From the NCBI GenBank assembly GCA_045533485.1, contig JAZSHX010000026.1, forward strand, positions 1 to 64,000: DNA of 64,000 nucleotides, given 5' to 3'. Shown here in pieces: positions 34,249 through 42,046 of the stretch. The translations under genes were made by a program, and so were the position numbers. How positions within the stretch are numbered: the stretch's first letter is position 1; the number at the start of each line of letters is the position of its first letter. The stretch comes from Scatosoma sp045533485. GTDB lineage: Bacteria > Bacillota > Clostridia > Christensenellales > Borkfalkiaceae. Under the pieces are notes generated by a model. That model was not told the DNA's origin and searched no databases. It worked only from the letters and a program-made list of their open reading frames with translations.

Positions 34249-35247
34249 TTAGAAAATAAATTTGATAACGTCCATTTGTTCGGGCAGGTTTTGTCCGCTT
34301 GCCAAGACGTTGGCGTATTTTTCCATAAGCTCGGGCAGTTGTTCTTCCTTGTAGCTTAAAAACGAATACGACGAATAATTGACTGCTTTGTTGGCAAGCA
34401 GGTTGATGGCGGTGGAAACAAATTCTCTGTTTTCCGTGATGCCTTTGATGGTCACGTTATTTTTCATCGCGTATTCCAAGTTGACGGGTAAGCTCTTGCC
34501 CGTCGTTGCGCAAAACGCCACGAAAGCATCGCGCTTGACAAGGGGGAAAAGCACAGAAGGCTCACTGCGGTTGCCGTGCGTTAAATACACTGCGCCGTCC
34601 GCCATTTTACCGCCCGTCACCGCCGATACGTTGGTTTTTAACGTTTCGTCGTTGGGGAAGGTGTAATAAATACCGCTCTTTTTTGCGCGCGCAAGGCGTT
34701 CGGCGTTGTTGTCCGCCAAAATGGGCACTGCGCGGTGGTAAATCAAAATTTGGCACAAAACGTTTGCGTACAAGCCGCCGCCCAGCACCAAAATGTGTTG
34801 GCCGATGGTAACGTTCATTTCGTCCACTACGTGTTCGGCAAGCGCAACGGCGTCAATCAAAAACGCGGCTTCGTCGGAAACGGAAGCGGGCAGGGGATAC
34901 ACGTCGTCTACGCCTGCAAGGCAGAAATCGCGATAAAACCCGTCTGCCGTTTCGCCTGCAATACGCAAGCCGTCGGGAGAGAGTTCGTCTTCCGTCACGC
35001 CTGCAAGGTATACGCGTTCGCCTTTTTTAATAAAGCTGTCTTCGCTGACCTCCGTCACTTGCCCGATGGCAAGGCGGCCGGGAATAAAGGGCGCGCGCAC
35101 TTTGATTGCGCCCGTATATACGGCTACGTCCGATTCGGTTAAAAGCGCCTTGGTGATTTTTACCTTCACCTTATCGGGCACAAGCTTCAAATCGGGTGCT
35201 TTCACGTGTTGTAAATTGTGGGGATATGCAAGTTGCCATGCTTTCAT
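34249..35247 (-). CDS. MDR-superfamily (alcohol-dehydrogenase-like) protein lacking zinc ligands
   Basis: A 332-residue protein with the two-domain layout of zinc alcohol dehydrogenases. ALLTESDVAVYTGAI stands where the catalytic Cys region would be, and PFIPGRLAIGQVTEV where GHExxG usually lies. So the Cys and His ligands of the catalytic zinc are absent, and no structural-zinc Cys cluster is present. The nucleotide-binding loop VLGGGLYANVLCQIL is also modified. It may be a quinone-reductase-like or non-catalytic member. Function unknown; fold call is fairly sure. Confidence 0.78.
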   Translation of the reverse strand: MKAWQLAYPHNLQHVKAPDLKLVPDKVKVKITKALLTESDVAVYTGAIKVRAPFIPGRLAIGQVTEVSEDSFIKKGERVYLAGVTEDELSPDGLRIAGETADGFYRDFCLAGVDDVYPLPASVSDEAAFLIDAVALAEHVVDEMNVTIGQHILVLGGGLYANVLCQILIYHRAVPILADNNAERLARAKKSGIYYTFPNDETLKTNVSAVTGGKMADGAVYLTHGNRSEPSVLFPLVKRDAFVAFCATTGKSLPVNLEYAMKNNVTIKGITENREFVSTAINLLANKAVNYSSYSFLSYKEEQLPELMEKYANVLASGQNLPEQMDVIKFIF

Positions 35248-35375
35248 AAACGCTCACTGTCCTATCGTTCGCTTGAATTTACGAAAAAAATCAGCGTTTT
35301 CGTATGCGAACAAGATAAGTATACCTTATTTTGCGTAAATTTGCAAGTATTTTTTATAAATTGCATTAAAAACAG

Positions 35376-35404
35376 TTGACGATTGAAAAAAAAAGCGGTA
35401 TAAT
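35376..35404 (+). promoter_or_regulatory. Promoter of rpmE
   Basis: TTGACG (35376-35381), 17 bp, TATAAT (35399-35404). Confidence 0.88.
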
Positions 35405-35447
35405 TGGTGCGTACAAAAATGAAAAACAAACAGCGAGGTGAAAATAT

Positions 35448-35654
35448 ATGAAAGCGGAAATTCATCCTAAGTATCATGAAGTAACCGTTACGTGCGCTTG
35501 CGGCGCTACGTTCAAGACGGGTACGACGAAAGAAGGCGACGTGATGAAAGTGGATATTTGTAGCAACTGCCATCCTTTCTTTACGGGTAAGCAAAAATTG
35601 GTTGACACCGGCGGACGTATTGACAAGTTCAAAAAGAGATACGGTCTTAACTAA
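35448..35654 (+). CDS. rpmE: 50S ribosomal protein L31 (zinc-binding type)
   Basis: A 68-residue L31. IHPKYHEVTVTCACGATFKT and ICSNCHPFFTGKQKL are diagnostic. CxC plus CxxC retain the zinc site, so this is the C-positive form that can act as a zinc store. It has its own promoter and an excellent terminator and precedes DUF1385-prmC-prfA, the normal Firmicutes order. Confidence 0.97.
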   Translation: MKAEIHPKYHEVTVTCACGATFKTGTTKEGDVMKVDICSNCHPFFTGKQKLVDTGGRIDKFKKRYGLN

Positions 35655-35663
35655 GCAGAATTT

Positions 35664-35696
35664 GGGCTTTAAGTATGCGCTTAAAGCCCCTTTTTC
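35664..35696 (+). terminator. Terminator of rpmE
   Basis: GGGCTTTAAG and CTTAAAGCCC pair perfectly around TATGCG and are followed by a T run that runs into repeat copy B. Confidence 0.88.
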
Positions 35697-35699
35697 ATT

Positions 35700-35827
35700 T
35701 TTTGGCTATAAAATACTGCGCAATACTGCGTCGCGCTTACGTTTGTGCTTGGTCACGTACGTCTATGTACGCTCCCTGCGCACAATCCGCGCGCTTCTTG
35801 TCTTGCTTGTATTTTCCTACGCCAAAC
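35700..35827. repeat. 128-bp intergenic element, copy B
   Basis: It has the same length as copy A at 19351-19478, with nearly identical outer segments and a different middle. Ends TTTTGGCTATAAAATAC and GTATTTTCCTACGCCAAAC are imperfect inverted repeats. As with copy A it follows a ribosomal-protein terminator directly. Confidence 0.75.
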
Positions 35828-35888
35828 GGTTGCGGCAGAGTATTATCTAAGCTATCATAAAAGATAGAAGAGTGTCGCTCCCGTCGCA

Positions 35889-35960
35889 CTGGTGCTTGTA
35901 TTTTCTAACGGCAATGCCTACAAAATACGGAGCGATATATCGTCACGCTTAACGTCCTTA
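35889..35960. repeat. Partial, degenerate extra pieces of the 128-bp element
   Basis: TGCTTGTATTTTCTAACGGC (35893-35912) resembles the right end of the element. GCCTACAAAATAC followed by CGTCACGCTTAACGT (about 35916-35955) resembles its left end. So the 324-bp gap between rpmE and the next gene seems to hold one full and parts of one or two decayed copies, with the next gene starting at 35979. No gene is seen in the gap. Confidence 0.5.
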
Positions 35961-35978
35961 AATAAAAGGTTAAAAATT

Positions 35979-37808
35979 ATGAAAGAAAACAAAGAAAAAC
36001 GTGTTTCCATCGGCGGTCAAGCCGTTATGGAAGGGATTATGATGCGCGGCAAAACGGCAATGGTAACCGCCGTGCGCGATCCCGAACATAAAATACAAAT
36101 AGAATCGGAGCGTTTAACTCCGCCCGAAAAGCAACGCAAGTTTTTCCGCTTGCCGTTCGTTCGTGGGGTAGTCAATTTCGTGCATTCGCTGATTGACGGC
36201 AATCGCGTGCTGTTGCGCAGTGCGGACGTGGCGTTTCCCGAAGACGAAGAACAGCAATCCAAGGCAGGGAAGCTGGTGGAGCAAAAATTCCACGTCAATT
36301 TGGGCGATATGGTGGGCTTTATCTCCGTCTTGCTTGGCGTAGTGCTTGCCGTGCTGCTGTTTATTTGGCTGCCGCAAACGCTGGCAGGGCTGTTTCCCTT
36401 TGATAAAACCAGCACGGGACTGGAAAGCGTGTGGTTTAACTTGATTGAAGGCGGTTTGCGTTTGCTGGTATTCGTGGGCTATATCCTGATAATATCCTTA
36501 ATACCGTCGTTAAAGCGCGTATTTATGTGCCACGGCGCGGAGCATAAAACGATAAGCTGCTATGAACAGGGCAAAGAGCTTACTATTGAAAACGTGCGTA
36601 CGTGTTCGCGCGTGCACGATAGATGCGGCACTACGTTTTTGTTCTTGGTGATGATCGTCAGCATTTTGGTGTTCTCCCTTGCCAACGTGTTCGTGGCAGG
36701 CTGGCTGTATACAGGCAAGGCAGCGGTGGATAACGCACTGCGCGTACTGTTCAAATTGTTATTGCTGCCCGTGGTGGCAGGCGTTTCTTATGAAATTTTA
36801 CGCTTGCTTGCTAAAACGCGCGGTAAATTTTTCCTGATTTTCAAATGGCCGGGGCTTTTATTGCAACGCTTGACGACGCGCGAACCGGAAGACGGTATGA
36901 TTGAGTGCGCGATCGTGGCGTTTACCACCGTGCTGAAAATGGACGCAGACCCCGATTATCCCACGCAATCGTTTGCGCTGGGCGGAAAGATGAGCGTGCT
37001 TTTGAAAAAGATGAAGGAACGCTTTGCAAAAGCGGATATCGACGGCGACGATGCGGAGTGGATTTTTGCGCTTAGCTTGGGTATTCCCAAGAGCGCGGTT
37101 TCTACCACGGAACGCTTGATTAAACGCGCGGAAGCGCAAGGCATTTTCAAGATTGCCGACGAACGCTTGACGGGCAGACCGCTTTGGTATATTATCGGCG
37201 ACACGGATTTTTGCGGATATACCATAAAAGTGGACGAAAGAGTGTTGATACCGCGCCCCGAAACGGAAGAGCTTGCCGTGATGGTGGCAAATTCGTTGGA
37301 AGACGGATTTTCCGTTTTAGATCTTTGCACGGGCAGCGGCGCTATCGCTATCGCGATTGCAAAGGAAGCGGAAAAGCAGGGCAAGCAAGTCAAGGTGACG
37401 GCGGTGGATATCAGCGAAGCCGCGTTGGCGCTTGCCAAGGAAAACGCGCAGGCGAACGAAGCGGATATTTTGTTTATTCAATCGGATTTGTTCACGCGTT
37501 TGCGCGGTAGATTTGACGTGATTGTGAGCAATCCCCCGTATATTCCGTCGCAGGAAATCGACACCTTGCAAAGGGAAGTGAAAAGCTTTGAACCGCGCTT
37601 GGCGTTGGACGGCGGTGCGGACGGCTTGGATATTTACCGCCGTATTGCACAGGATGCGTTCAAATATTTGAACCGCAACGGCTATATCGTGATGGAAGTG
37701 GGCAAAGGACAGGCGCAGGACGTGGCGAAAATGTTTAAGGGCAGTGCCTACTCCGTGATTATGAAGGATTTTAACGACGTAGAGCGTTACGTGAAAATTA
37801 TTACCTAA
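35979..37808 (+). CDS. prmC: DUF1385 membrane protein fused to PrmC release-factor methyltransferase
   Basis: A 609-residue protein from ATG 35979; an earlier in-frame start would lie within repeat sequence. Residues 1 to about 310 are the DUF1385 family: IGGQAVMEGIMMRG, LPFVRGVVNFVHSL, FMCHGAEHKTISCYE and SRVHDRCGTTFLF, with several membrane helices. Residues about 330-609 are PrmC: FCGYTIKVDERVLIPRPETE, VLDLCTGSGAIAIAIA and the catalytic SNPPYIPSQEI. PrmC methylates the GGQ glutamine of release factors. The two are separate neighbours in many Firmicutes; here one frame covers both. prfA follows by 14 bp. Confidence 0.92.
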   Translation: MKENKEKRVSIGGQAVMEGIMMRGKTAMVTAVRDPEHKIQIESERLTPPEKQRKFFRLPFVRGVVNFVHSLIDGNRVLLRSADVAFPEDEEQQSKAGKLVEQKFHVNLGDMVGFISVLLGVVLAVLLFIWLPQTLAGLFPFDKTSTGLESVWFNLIEGGLRLLVFVGYILIISLIPSLKRVFMCHGAEHKTISCYEQGKELTIENVRTCSRVHDRCGTTFLFLVMIVSILVFSLANVFVAGWLYTGKAAVDNALRVLFKLLLLPVVAGVSYEILRLLAKTRGKFFLIFKWPGLLLQRLTTREPEDGMIECAIVAFTTVLKMDADPDYPTQSFALGGKMSVLLKKMKERFAKADIDGDDAEWIFALSLGIPKSAVSTTERLIKRAEAQGIFKIADERLTGRPLWYIIGDTDFCGYTIKVDERVLIPRPETEELAVMVANSLEDGFSVLDLCTGSGAIAIAIAKEAEKQGKQVKVTAVDISEAALALAKENAQANEADILFIQSDLFTRLRGRFDVIVSNPPYIPSQEIDTLQREVKSFEPRLALDGGADGLDIYRRIAQDAFKYLNRNGYIVMEVGKGQAQDVAKMFKGSAYSVIMKDFNDVERYVKIIT

Positions 37809-37822
37809 GTAGGGGCAAAGAT

Positions 37823-38893
37823 ATGTTTACGAAGCTGGAAAGTATTTATAAGCGTTATCAAGAAATATCCGCAAAGCTGGGCGATCCCGACGTGCTTGCG
37901 GACACTTCCGCGTGGCAAAAGCTTTCCAAAGAGCAAGCGGAGCTGAGCGAAACGGCGGAAAAATATCAAGAATATTTGCAAACGCAAGCGGAAATGCAGG
38001 CGGCGTTTGAAACGGCGGAAAGCGAAACGGACGCGGAAATGAAAAAGCTGTTTTTCGACGAAGCGTACGCTTGTAAAGACCGCTTGGCGGAAATGATAAA
38101 CGAATTGAAAATTTTGCTTCTCCCCAAGGATAAAAACGACGAAAAAAGCTGTATTTTGGAAGTGCGCGCAGGCACGGGCGGCGAAGAAGCGGCGCTGTTT
38201 GCCGCGGAGCTTTGCCGTATGTATCTTAACTACTGTGCAACTCACCGTTTGAAGGTGGAAGAGATGGACGTGGCGCAAACGGAGCTTGGCGGCGTGAAGG
38301 AAGCCGTGTATAGCGTGAAGGGCGCAGGCGCGTATAAAATGCTCAAATACGAAAGCGGCGTACACCGTGTTCAACGCGTACCTGCTACCGAGACACAGGG
38401 GCGTATCCACACTTCGGCGGCGACGGTGGCGGTGCTTCCCGAAGCGGAAGAAATCGACGTGGAAATCAACGATAAGGATATCCGTATCGATATATTCCAC
38501 TCAGGCGGCGCAGGCGGTCAAAACGTCAATAAGGTGGCGTCGGCAGTGCGTATTACGCATTTCCCCACGGGTATTGTCGTGACCTGCCAAGACGAACGTT
38601 CGCAACTGAAAAACAAGGAGCGCGCGTTCAAGGTCTTGCGCTCGCGCATATACGATTTTTATAATAGCCAAAGCGCACGTGCGCGCGAAGAGAACCGCAG
38701 GAGCATGGTCGGCTCAGGGGATAGAAGTGAGCGTATCCGTACCTATAACTTCCCCCAAAGCCGTGTGACCGACCATAGAATCGGGCTTAGTCAATATAAT
38801 TTGGACGCTTTTATGACGGGGGATATTGACAGCATGGTGGAAGCGCTTGCCATCGCCGACAGAGAAGCGTTGCTTTCGTCGCAGGAAAATTGA
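37823..38893 (+). CDS. prfA: Peptide chain release factor 1
   Basis: A 356-residue RF1. The stop-codon reading tripeptide PAT lies in HRVQRVPATETQGRIHTS, which distinguishes it from RF2. The catalytic GGQ is in SGGAGGQNVNKVASAVR. RIRTYNFPQSRVTDHR closes the core. It follows the fused PrmC that should methylate its GGQ glutamine. A strong hairpin terminator follows. Confidence 0.97.
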   Translation: MFTKLESIYKRYQEISAKLGDPDVLADTSAWQKLSKEQAELSETAEKYQEYLQTQAEMQAAFETAESETDAEMKKLFFDEAYACKDRLAEMINELKILLLPKDKNDEKSCILEVRAGTGGEEAALFAAELCRMYLNYCATHRLKVEEMDVAQTELGGVKEAVYSVKGAGAYKMLKYESGVHRVQRVPATETQGRIHTSAATVAVLPEAEEIDVEINDKDIRIDIFHSGGAGGQNVNKVASAVRITHFPTGIVVTCQDERSQLKNKERAFKVLRSRIYDFYNSQSARAREENRRSMVGSGDRSERIRTYNFPQSRVTDHRIGLSQYNLDAFMTGDIDSMVEALAIADREALLSSQEN

Positions 38894-38918
38894 AAAAAAT
38901 GTAAAACAGTGCAAAAAA

Positions 38919-38943
38919 CGCCCCACGCAATCAGCGTGGGGCG
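38919..38943. terminator. Bidirectional terminator between prfA and the XRE regulator
   Basis: CGCCCCACGC and GCGTGGGGCG pair perfectly around AATCA. An A run precedes it on the plus strand, which reads as the T run for the leftward regulator transcript. Confidence 0.82.
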
Positions 38944-38960
38944 ATAACTTTTATAGGGGT

Positions 38961-39173
38961 TTAACGGATAGGGGGAACGCCAAGCAATTCTTCTAAGGAA
39001 ACGCAGTAAAATTTAGCAAGCAAAACGCAAGCGTCGACGCTGGGGATAACTTCGTTGCGCTCCCAACGCGATAAATTTTGGTTAGAAATGCCCGTTGCTT
39101 GTTCCACCTGTCGCAAGGTCAAACCGCGCTCCAAACGCAATTCTTTCATTGTCGTTCCGTAATTCGTTGCCAT
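38961..39173 (-). CDS. Small XRE-family helix-turn-helix regulator
   Basis: A 70-residue Cro/CI-type DNA-binding protein that is just one HTH domain: MKELRLERGLTLRQVEQATG, ISNQNLSRWERNEVIPSVDA, then VSLEELLGV. It is divergent from the small gene at 39283. The 109-bp gap between them has two perfect palindromes CCACAAATATGTGG. One lies directly upstream of its own start and one lies between the -35 and -10 boxes of the other gene. So it very probably represses both. Confidence 0.93.
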   Translation of the reverse strand: MATNYGTTMKELRLERGLTLRQVEQATGISNQNLSRWERNEVIPSVDACVLLAKFYCVSLEELLGVPPIR

Positions 39174-39199
39174 ATTTTCTTCCCTTTTTAGTTATTTTA

Positions 39200-39213
39200 C
39201 CACAAATATGTGG
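39200..39213. promoter_or_regulatory. Palindromic operator, copy 1
   Basis: CCACA-AATA-TGTGG is a perfect inverted repeat 27 bp upstream of the XRE start codon, beside a TAAAAT that could be its -10 box (minus strand, 39199-39194). The site is identical to copy 2, centre to centre 28 bp. Confidence 0.75.
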
Positions 39214-39220
39214 AAAATAC

Positions 39221-39249
39221 TTGACTGCCACAAATATGTGGCGTATACT
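39221..39249 (+). promoter_or_regulatory. Promoter of the small DUF6809-like gene
   Basis: TTGACT (39221-39226), 17 bp, TATACT (39244-39249). The spacer is filled by operator copy 2. Confidence 0.88.
39228..39241. promoter_or_regulatory. Palindromic operator, copy 2
   Basis: The same CCACAAATATGTGG lies exactly within the 17-bp spacer of the rightward promoter, so a bound repressor would block RNA polymerase. Confidence 0.8.
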
Positions 39250-39282
39250 ATAAATATAAGCAGCTGGAAAGGAGTAAAGGAC

Positions 39283-39552
39283 ATGAAAAACAGTTTGATA
39301 GAAAAACTTTACGTTGGTCAGGACGATGATAGTGATTTGGGTTTTTTAGAGCGAACGGTGGAGGATATTGAACAGGAAAAGGCGCGTGCAGGGGAATTTT
39401 ACGCTTCTCTGTCGGCGCAACAAAGGCAAGCGTATTTAGAAGTGCAAAGCGATTGTGGTAAACAGCTTGCCTATCAAATGCAGTTGCAATACCGACGGGG
39501 ATTTCGGGCGGGGGCGAAAATGATGATGGAAATTTTAACGGAAGACGAATAA
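39283..39552 (+). CDS. Small DUF6809-like protein under XRE control
   Basis: An 89-residue acidic, helical protein from ATG 39283 (AAAGGAG nine bases upstream). The N-terminal LIEKLYVG and the C-terminal YRRGFRAGAKMMMEIL resemble, from memory, small Clostridia proteins of the DUF6809 kind found beside XRE regulators. It has no signal peptide or membrane segment. The function is unknown. Its promoter is interlocked with the repressor operator. Confidence 0.75.
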   Translation: MKNSLIEKLYVGQDDDSDLGFLERTVEDIEQEKARAGEFYASLSAQQRQAYLEVQSDCGKQLAYQMQLQYRRGFRAGAKMMMEILTEDE

Positions 39553-39587
39553 AATTTGCCACGGTAAATTGTTTTTTCCACAAACGC

Positions 39588-39616
39588 TTGCAAAAAGTGC
39601 AAAAAGGTGGTACAAT
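39588..39616 (+). promoter_or_regulatory. Promoter of the collagen-like/LRR lipoprotein
   Basis: TTGCAA (39588-39593), 17 bp, TACAAT (39611-39616). The ATG at 39651 follows AAGGAG. Confidence 0.8.
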
Positions 39617-39650
39617 AAAAAACACATGACCTTTTTAAGGAGAAAGTAGG

Positions 39651-41789
39651 ATGAAAAAATGGTTGATGAATGCGTTAGCGTTTGCTTGTGTAGCATTGAG
39701 CGGTGTTGCGCTTGCAGGATGTAACAATCAAAACAGTTCCAGCGCTTCGCAAGGCGATGAACAAATCAGAGCGGTGTATGAGCAATACGTAGTGTACGTA
39801 GAAGCGCAAGGGCAAGCCCCCCTTTCGTATGAAGAATGGCTTGCTACCATCAAAGGCGAGAAAGGCGAAAAAGGCGACCAAGGCGCACAAGGCGAAAAGG
39901 GCGATAAGGGTGCGCAAGGTGAAAAGGGCGATAAGGGCGATACCGGTGCGCAAGGCGAAAAAGGCGATAAAGGTGACACGGGCGCGCAAGGTGAAAAAGG
40001 CGATAAGGGTGACCAAGGTACGCAAGGCGTTAGTATTGTAAAAGTTGAATTGGATGAAAATGGGGATTTGGTTTTCTATTTTTCCAACGGTGAGAAACAA
40101 ACGGTGGAAATGCCCAAAGCGCACGTACATGCGTGGGCAACAACGTACTCTGCGGACGGCACCTATCACTGGTATGCTTGCGAAAATTGCGACGAAATGA
40201 AAGATACAGCAGAGCATACGCTTGACGACGGCGAATGTACAGTTTGTGGTTTTTTGAGAGATACCCAAGGCGTTGTATATGAAGTTTCCACTGACGGCAC
40301 GTATGCGGAAGTAATCGCGTATACGGGCACGGCAACCAAAGTAAAAATTGCCGATACGTATAACGGCTTACCAGTGGACAAAGTTTGCGATGAGGCTTTT
40401 TATGCTAACCATGATATTACAATGATTATTATTCCCGATAGTGTAACTACGATCGGGGAGTGTGCGTTCTATGAGTGTGAAAGTTTAACGAATATGGTGA
40501 TCCCTGATAGTGTAATGACTATTGGTGCAGGGGCGTTTTTGAGATCTAGCAGTTTAACGAGCGTGACCATTGGTAACAGTGTGACTACGATTGGCGACGA
40601 TGCGTTCTGTGGTTGTAGCAGTTTAACAAGTATCATCATTCCTGACAGTGTAGAAACGATTGGCGAGTGGGCATTCGAATATTGTAGCAGTTTAACGAAC
40701 TTGACAATTGGTGCCGGTGTAACTATGATTGGTCGGTGTGCGTTCAATTACTGTGATAGTTTAACGAGTGTGACGATACCCGACAGTGTAACTTCGATTG
40801 GCGATGGTGCGTTCTCTTGTTGTAGCGGTTTAAAGAGCGTGACCATTGGTGCTGGTGTAACCATGATTGGTAATGGTGCGTTTTCTGATTGTAGTAGCTT
40901 AACAAATATAGCTGTATCGGCAAATAATATAGCGTATCAATCCATTGATGGTAACTTGTATACAAGAGATGGAAAAACACTAATACAATACGCAATCGGC
41001 AAAACGGCAACAGTGTTTATAATCCCTAACACTGTGGAAACAATTGGAGAAAATGCGTTCAGTGGTTGTAGTAATTTAACAAATGTGAACATTCCTGATA
41101 GCGTAACGACGATCGGCGAAGATGCATTTTGGAGTTGTAGCAATTTAGCCAATATAACTGTATCGGCAAATAATACAGCATATCAATCAATAGACGGTAA
41201 CTTGTATACTAAAGATGGAAAAACGCTTGTACAATATGCAATTGGAAAAACAGCAACTGCGTTTACAATTCCTAACTCTGTGGAAACAATAGGTTTTGCT
41301 GCGTTCGAGCTTTGTGATAATTTAACAAGCGTAGTTGTTGGCAACAGTGTAAGGACGATTAGTAAGTGGGCATTCAGAGATTGTAGCAGTTTAACGAGGG
41401 TAATAATTGGCGACGGTGTAACCACGATTGGGGAAGGAGCGTTCTATAGGTGTGAAAGTTTAACAAGCGTAACCATTGGAGACAGTGTACAAATGATTGG
41501 CAAGTATGCTTTCTCTGATTGTAGCAGTTTAACGAGCGTGACGATTGGTGACAGTGTAACGACGATTGGTCACTGTGTGTTCGAAAATTGTGATAGCTTA
41601 ACGAGCGTGACGATTGGTGACAGTGTGACGACGATTGGCTCTTCTGCGTTCCGTGGTTGTAGCAGTTTAACGAGCATTACATTTACAGGCACGGTTGAAC
41701 AATGGAATGCAATTGAAAAGTATTCACTTTGGAACTATGATATGCCTGCGACGCAGGTGGTTTGCAACGACGGTGAAGTGGCAATATAA
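39651..41789 (+). CDS. Surface lipoprotein with collagen-like triplets and BspA leucine-rich repeats
   Basis: A 712-residue secreted lipoprotein. The signal peptide ends in LAGC with Cys24. Residues about 69-127 are roughly 19 Gly-X-Y triplets of the GEKGDKGDTGAQ kind, able to form a collagen-like triple helix. Then a short module with CENC and CTVC pairs (residues 177-203), followed by about 17 BspA-type (LRR_5) repeats of about 23 residues with the theme SLTSVTIGDSVTTIG. Such proteins are cell-surface adhesins or ligand binders of gut and oral bacteria. The repeat units are near identical at DNA level, so copy number may vary between strains. Confidence 0.92.
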   Translation: MKKWLMNALAFACVALSGVALAGCNNQNSSSASQGDEQIRAVYEQYVVYVEAQGQAPLSYEEWLATIKGEKGEKGDQGAQGEKGDKGAQGEKGDKGDTGAQGEKGDKGDTGAQGEKGDKGDQGTQGVSIVKVELDENGDLVFYFSNGEKQTVEMPKAHVHAWATTYSADGTYHWYACENCDEMKDTAEHTLDDGECTVCGFLRDTQGVVYEVSTDGTYAEVIAYTGTATKVKIADTYNGLPVDKVCDEAFYANHDITMIIIPDSVTTIGECAFYECESLTNMVIPDSVMTIGAGAFLRSSSLTSVTIGNSVTTIGDDAFCGCSSLTSIIIPDSVETIGEWAFEYCSSLTNLTIGAGVTMIGRCAFNYCDSLTSVTIPDSVTSIGDGAFSCCSGLKSVTIGAGVTMIGNGAFSDCSSLTNIAVSANNIAYQSIDGNLYTRDGKTLIQYAIGKTATVFIIPNTVETIGENAFSGCSNLTNVNIPDSVTTIGEDAFWSCSNLANITVSANNTAYQSIDGNLYTKDGKTLVQYAIGKTATAFTIPNSVETIGFAAFELCDNLTSVVVGNSVRTISKWAFRDCSSLTRVIIGDGVTTIGEGAFYRCESLTSVTIGDSVQMIGKYAFSDCSSLTSVTIGDSVTTIGHCVFENCDSLTSVTIGDSVTTIGSSAFRGCSSLTSITFTGTVEQWNAIEKYSLWNYDMPATQVVCNDGEVAI

Positions 41790-41834
41790 GCGGATTAGTA
41801 GATAGGATTCTATCGCCTACGGCTCCAGAATGAC

Positions 41835-41873
41835 AAAAAGCGGTTTGCCCGAAAACGGCAATCCGCTTTTTTA
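41835..41873 (+). terminator. Terminator of the LRR lipoprotein
   Basis: AAAAAGCGG, TGCC and GGCA, CCGCTTTTTT form a stem with a two-base internal mismatch and a CGAAAAC loop, followed by T residues. Confidence 0.82.
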
Positions 41874-42046
41874 GTTATGGGTTGCTGTGCAACGTTAGGG
41901 AAAAGACGACCTAAAAATAAACTTAAAATTTTTTTCAAAAAAATGTTTAGGGCGTTTAACACTTGGTTACATATAATTGTAAACGAAAAAGAGAAAGCGG
42001 TTGGGAAAAGAAAAAACCGCTTTGACAAAAAGGAGTGTATATAATT

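Noticed and set aside
39578..39584. CCACAAA half-sites near the promoters at 39588 and 59518, similar to the XRE operator
   Set aside because: Only half of the palindrome is present and such 7-mers are expected by chance, so they are not called operators.
39855..40035. Possible CRISPR-like or tandem repeat array
   Set aside because: The repeats are in-frame Gly-X-Y codons of the lipoprotein, with no spacers.
41880..42046. CIRCE heat-shock operator before dnaK
   Set aside because: No TTAGCACTC inverted repeat could be found by reading both strands of the region.
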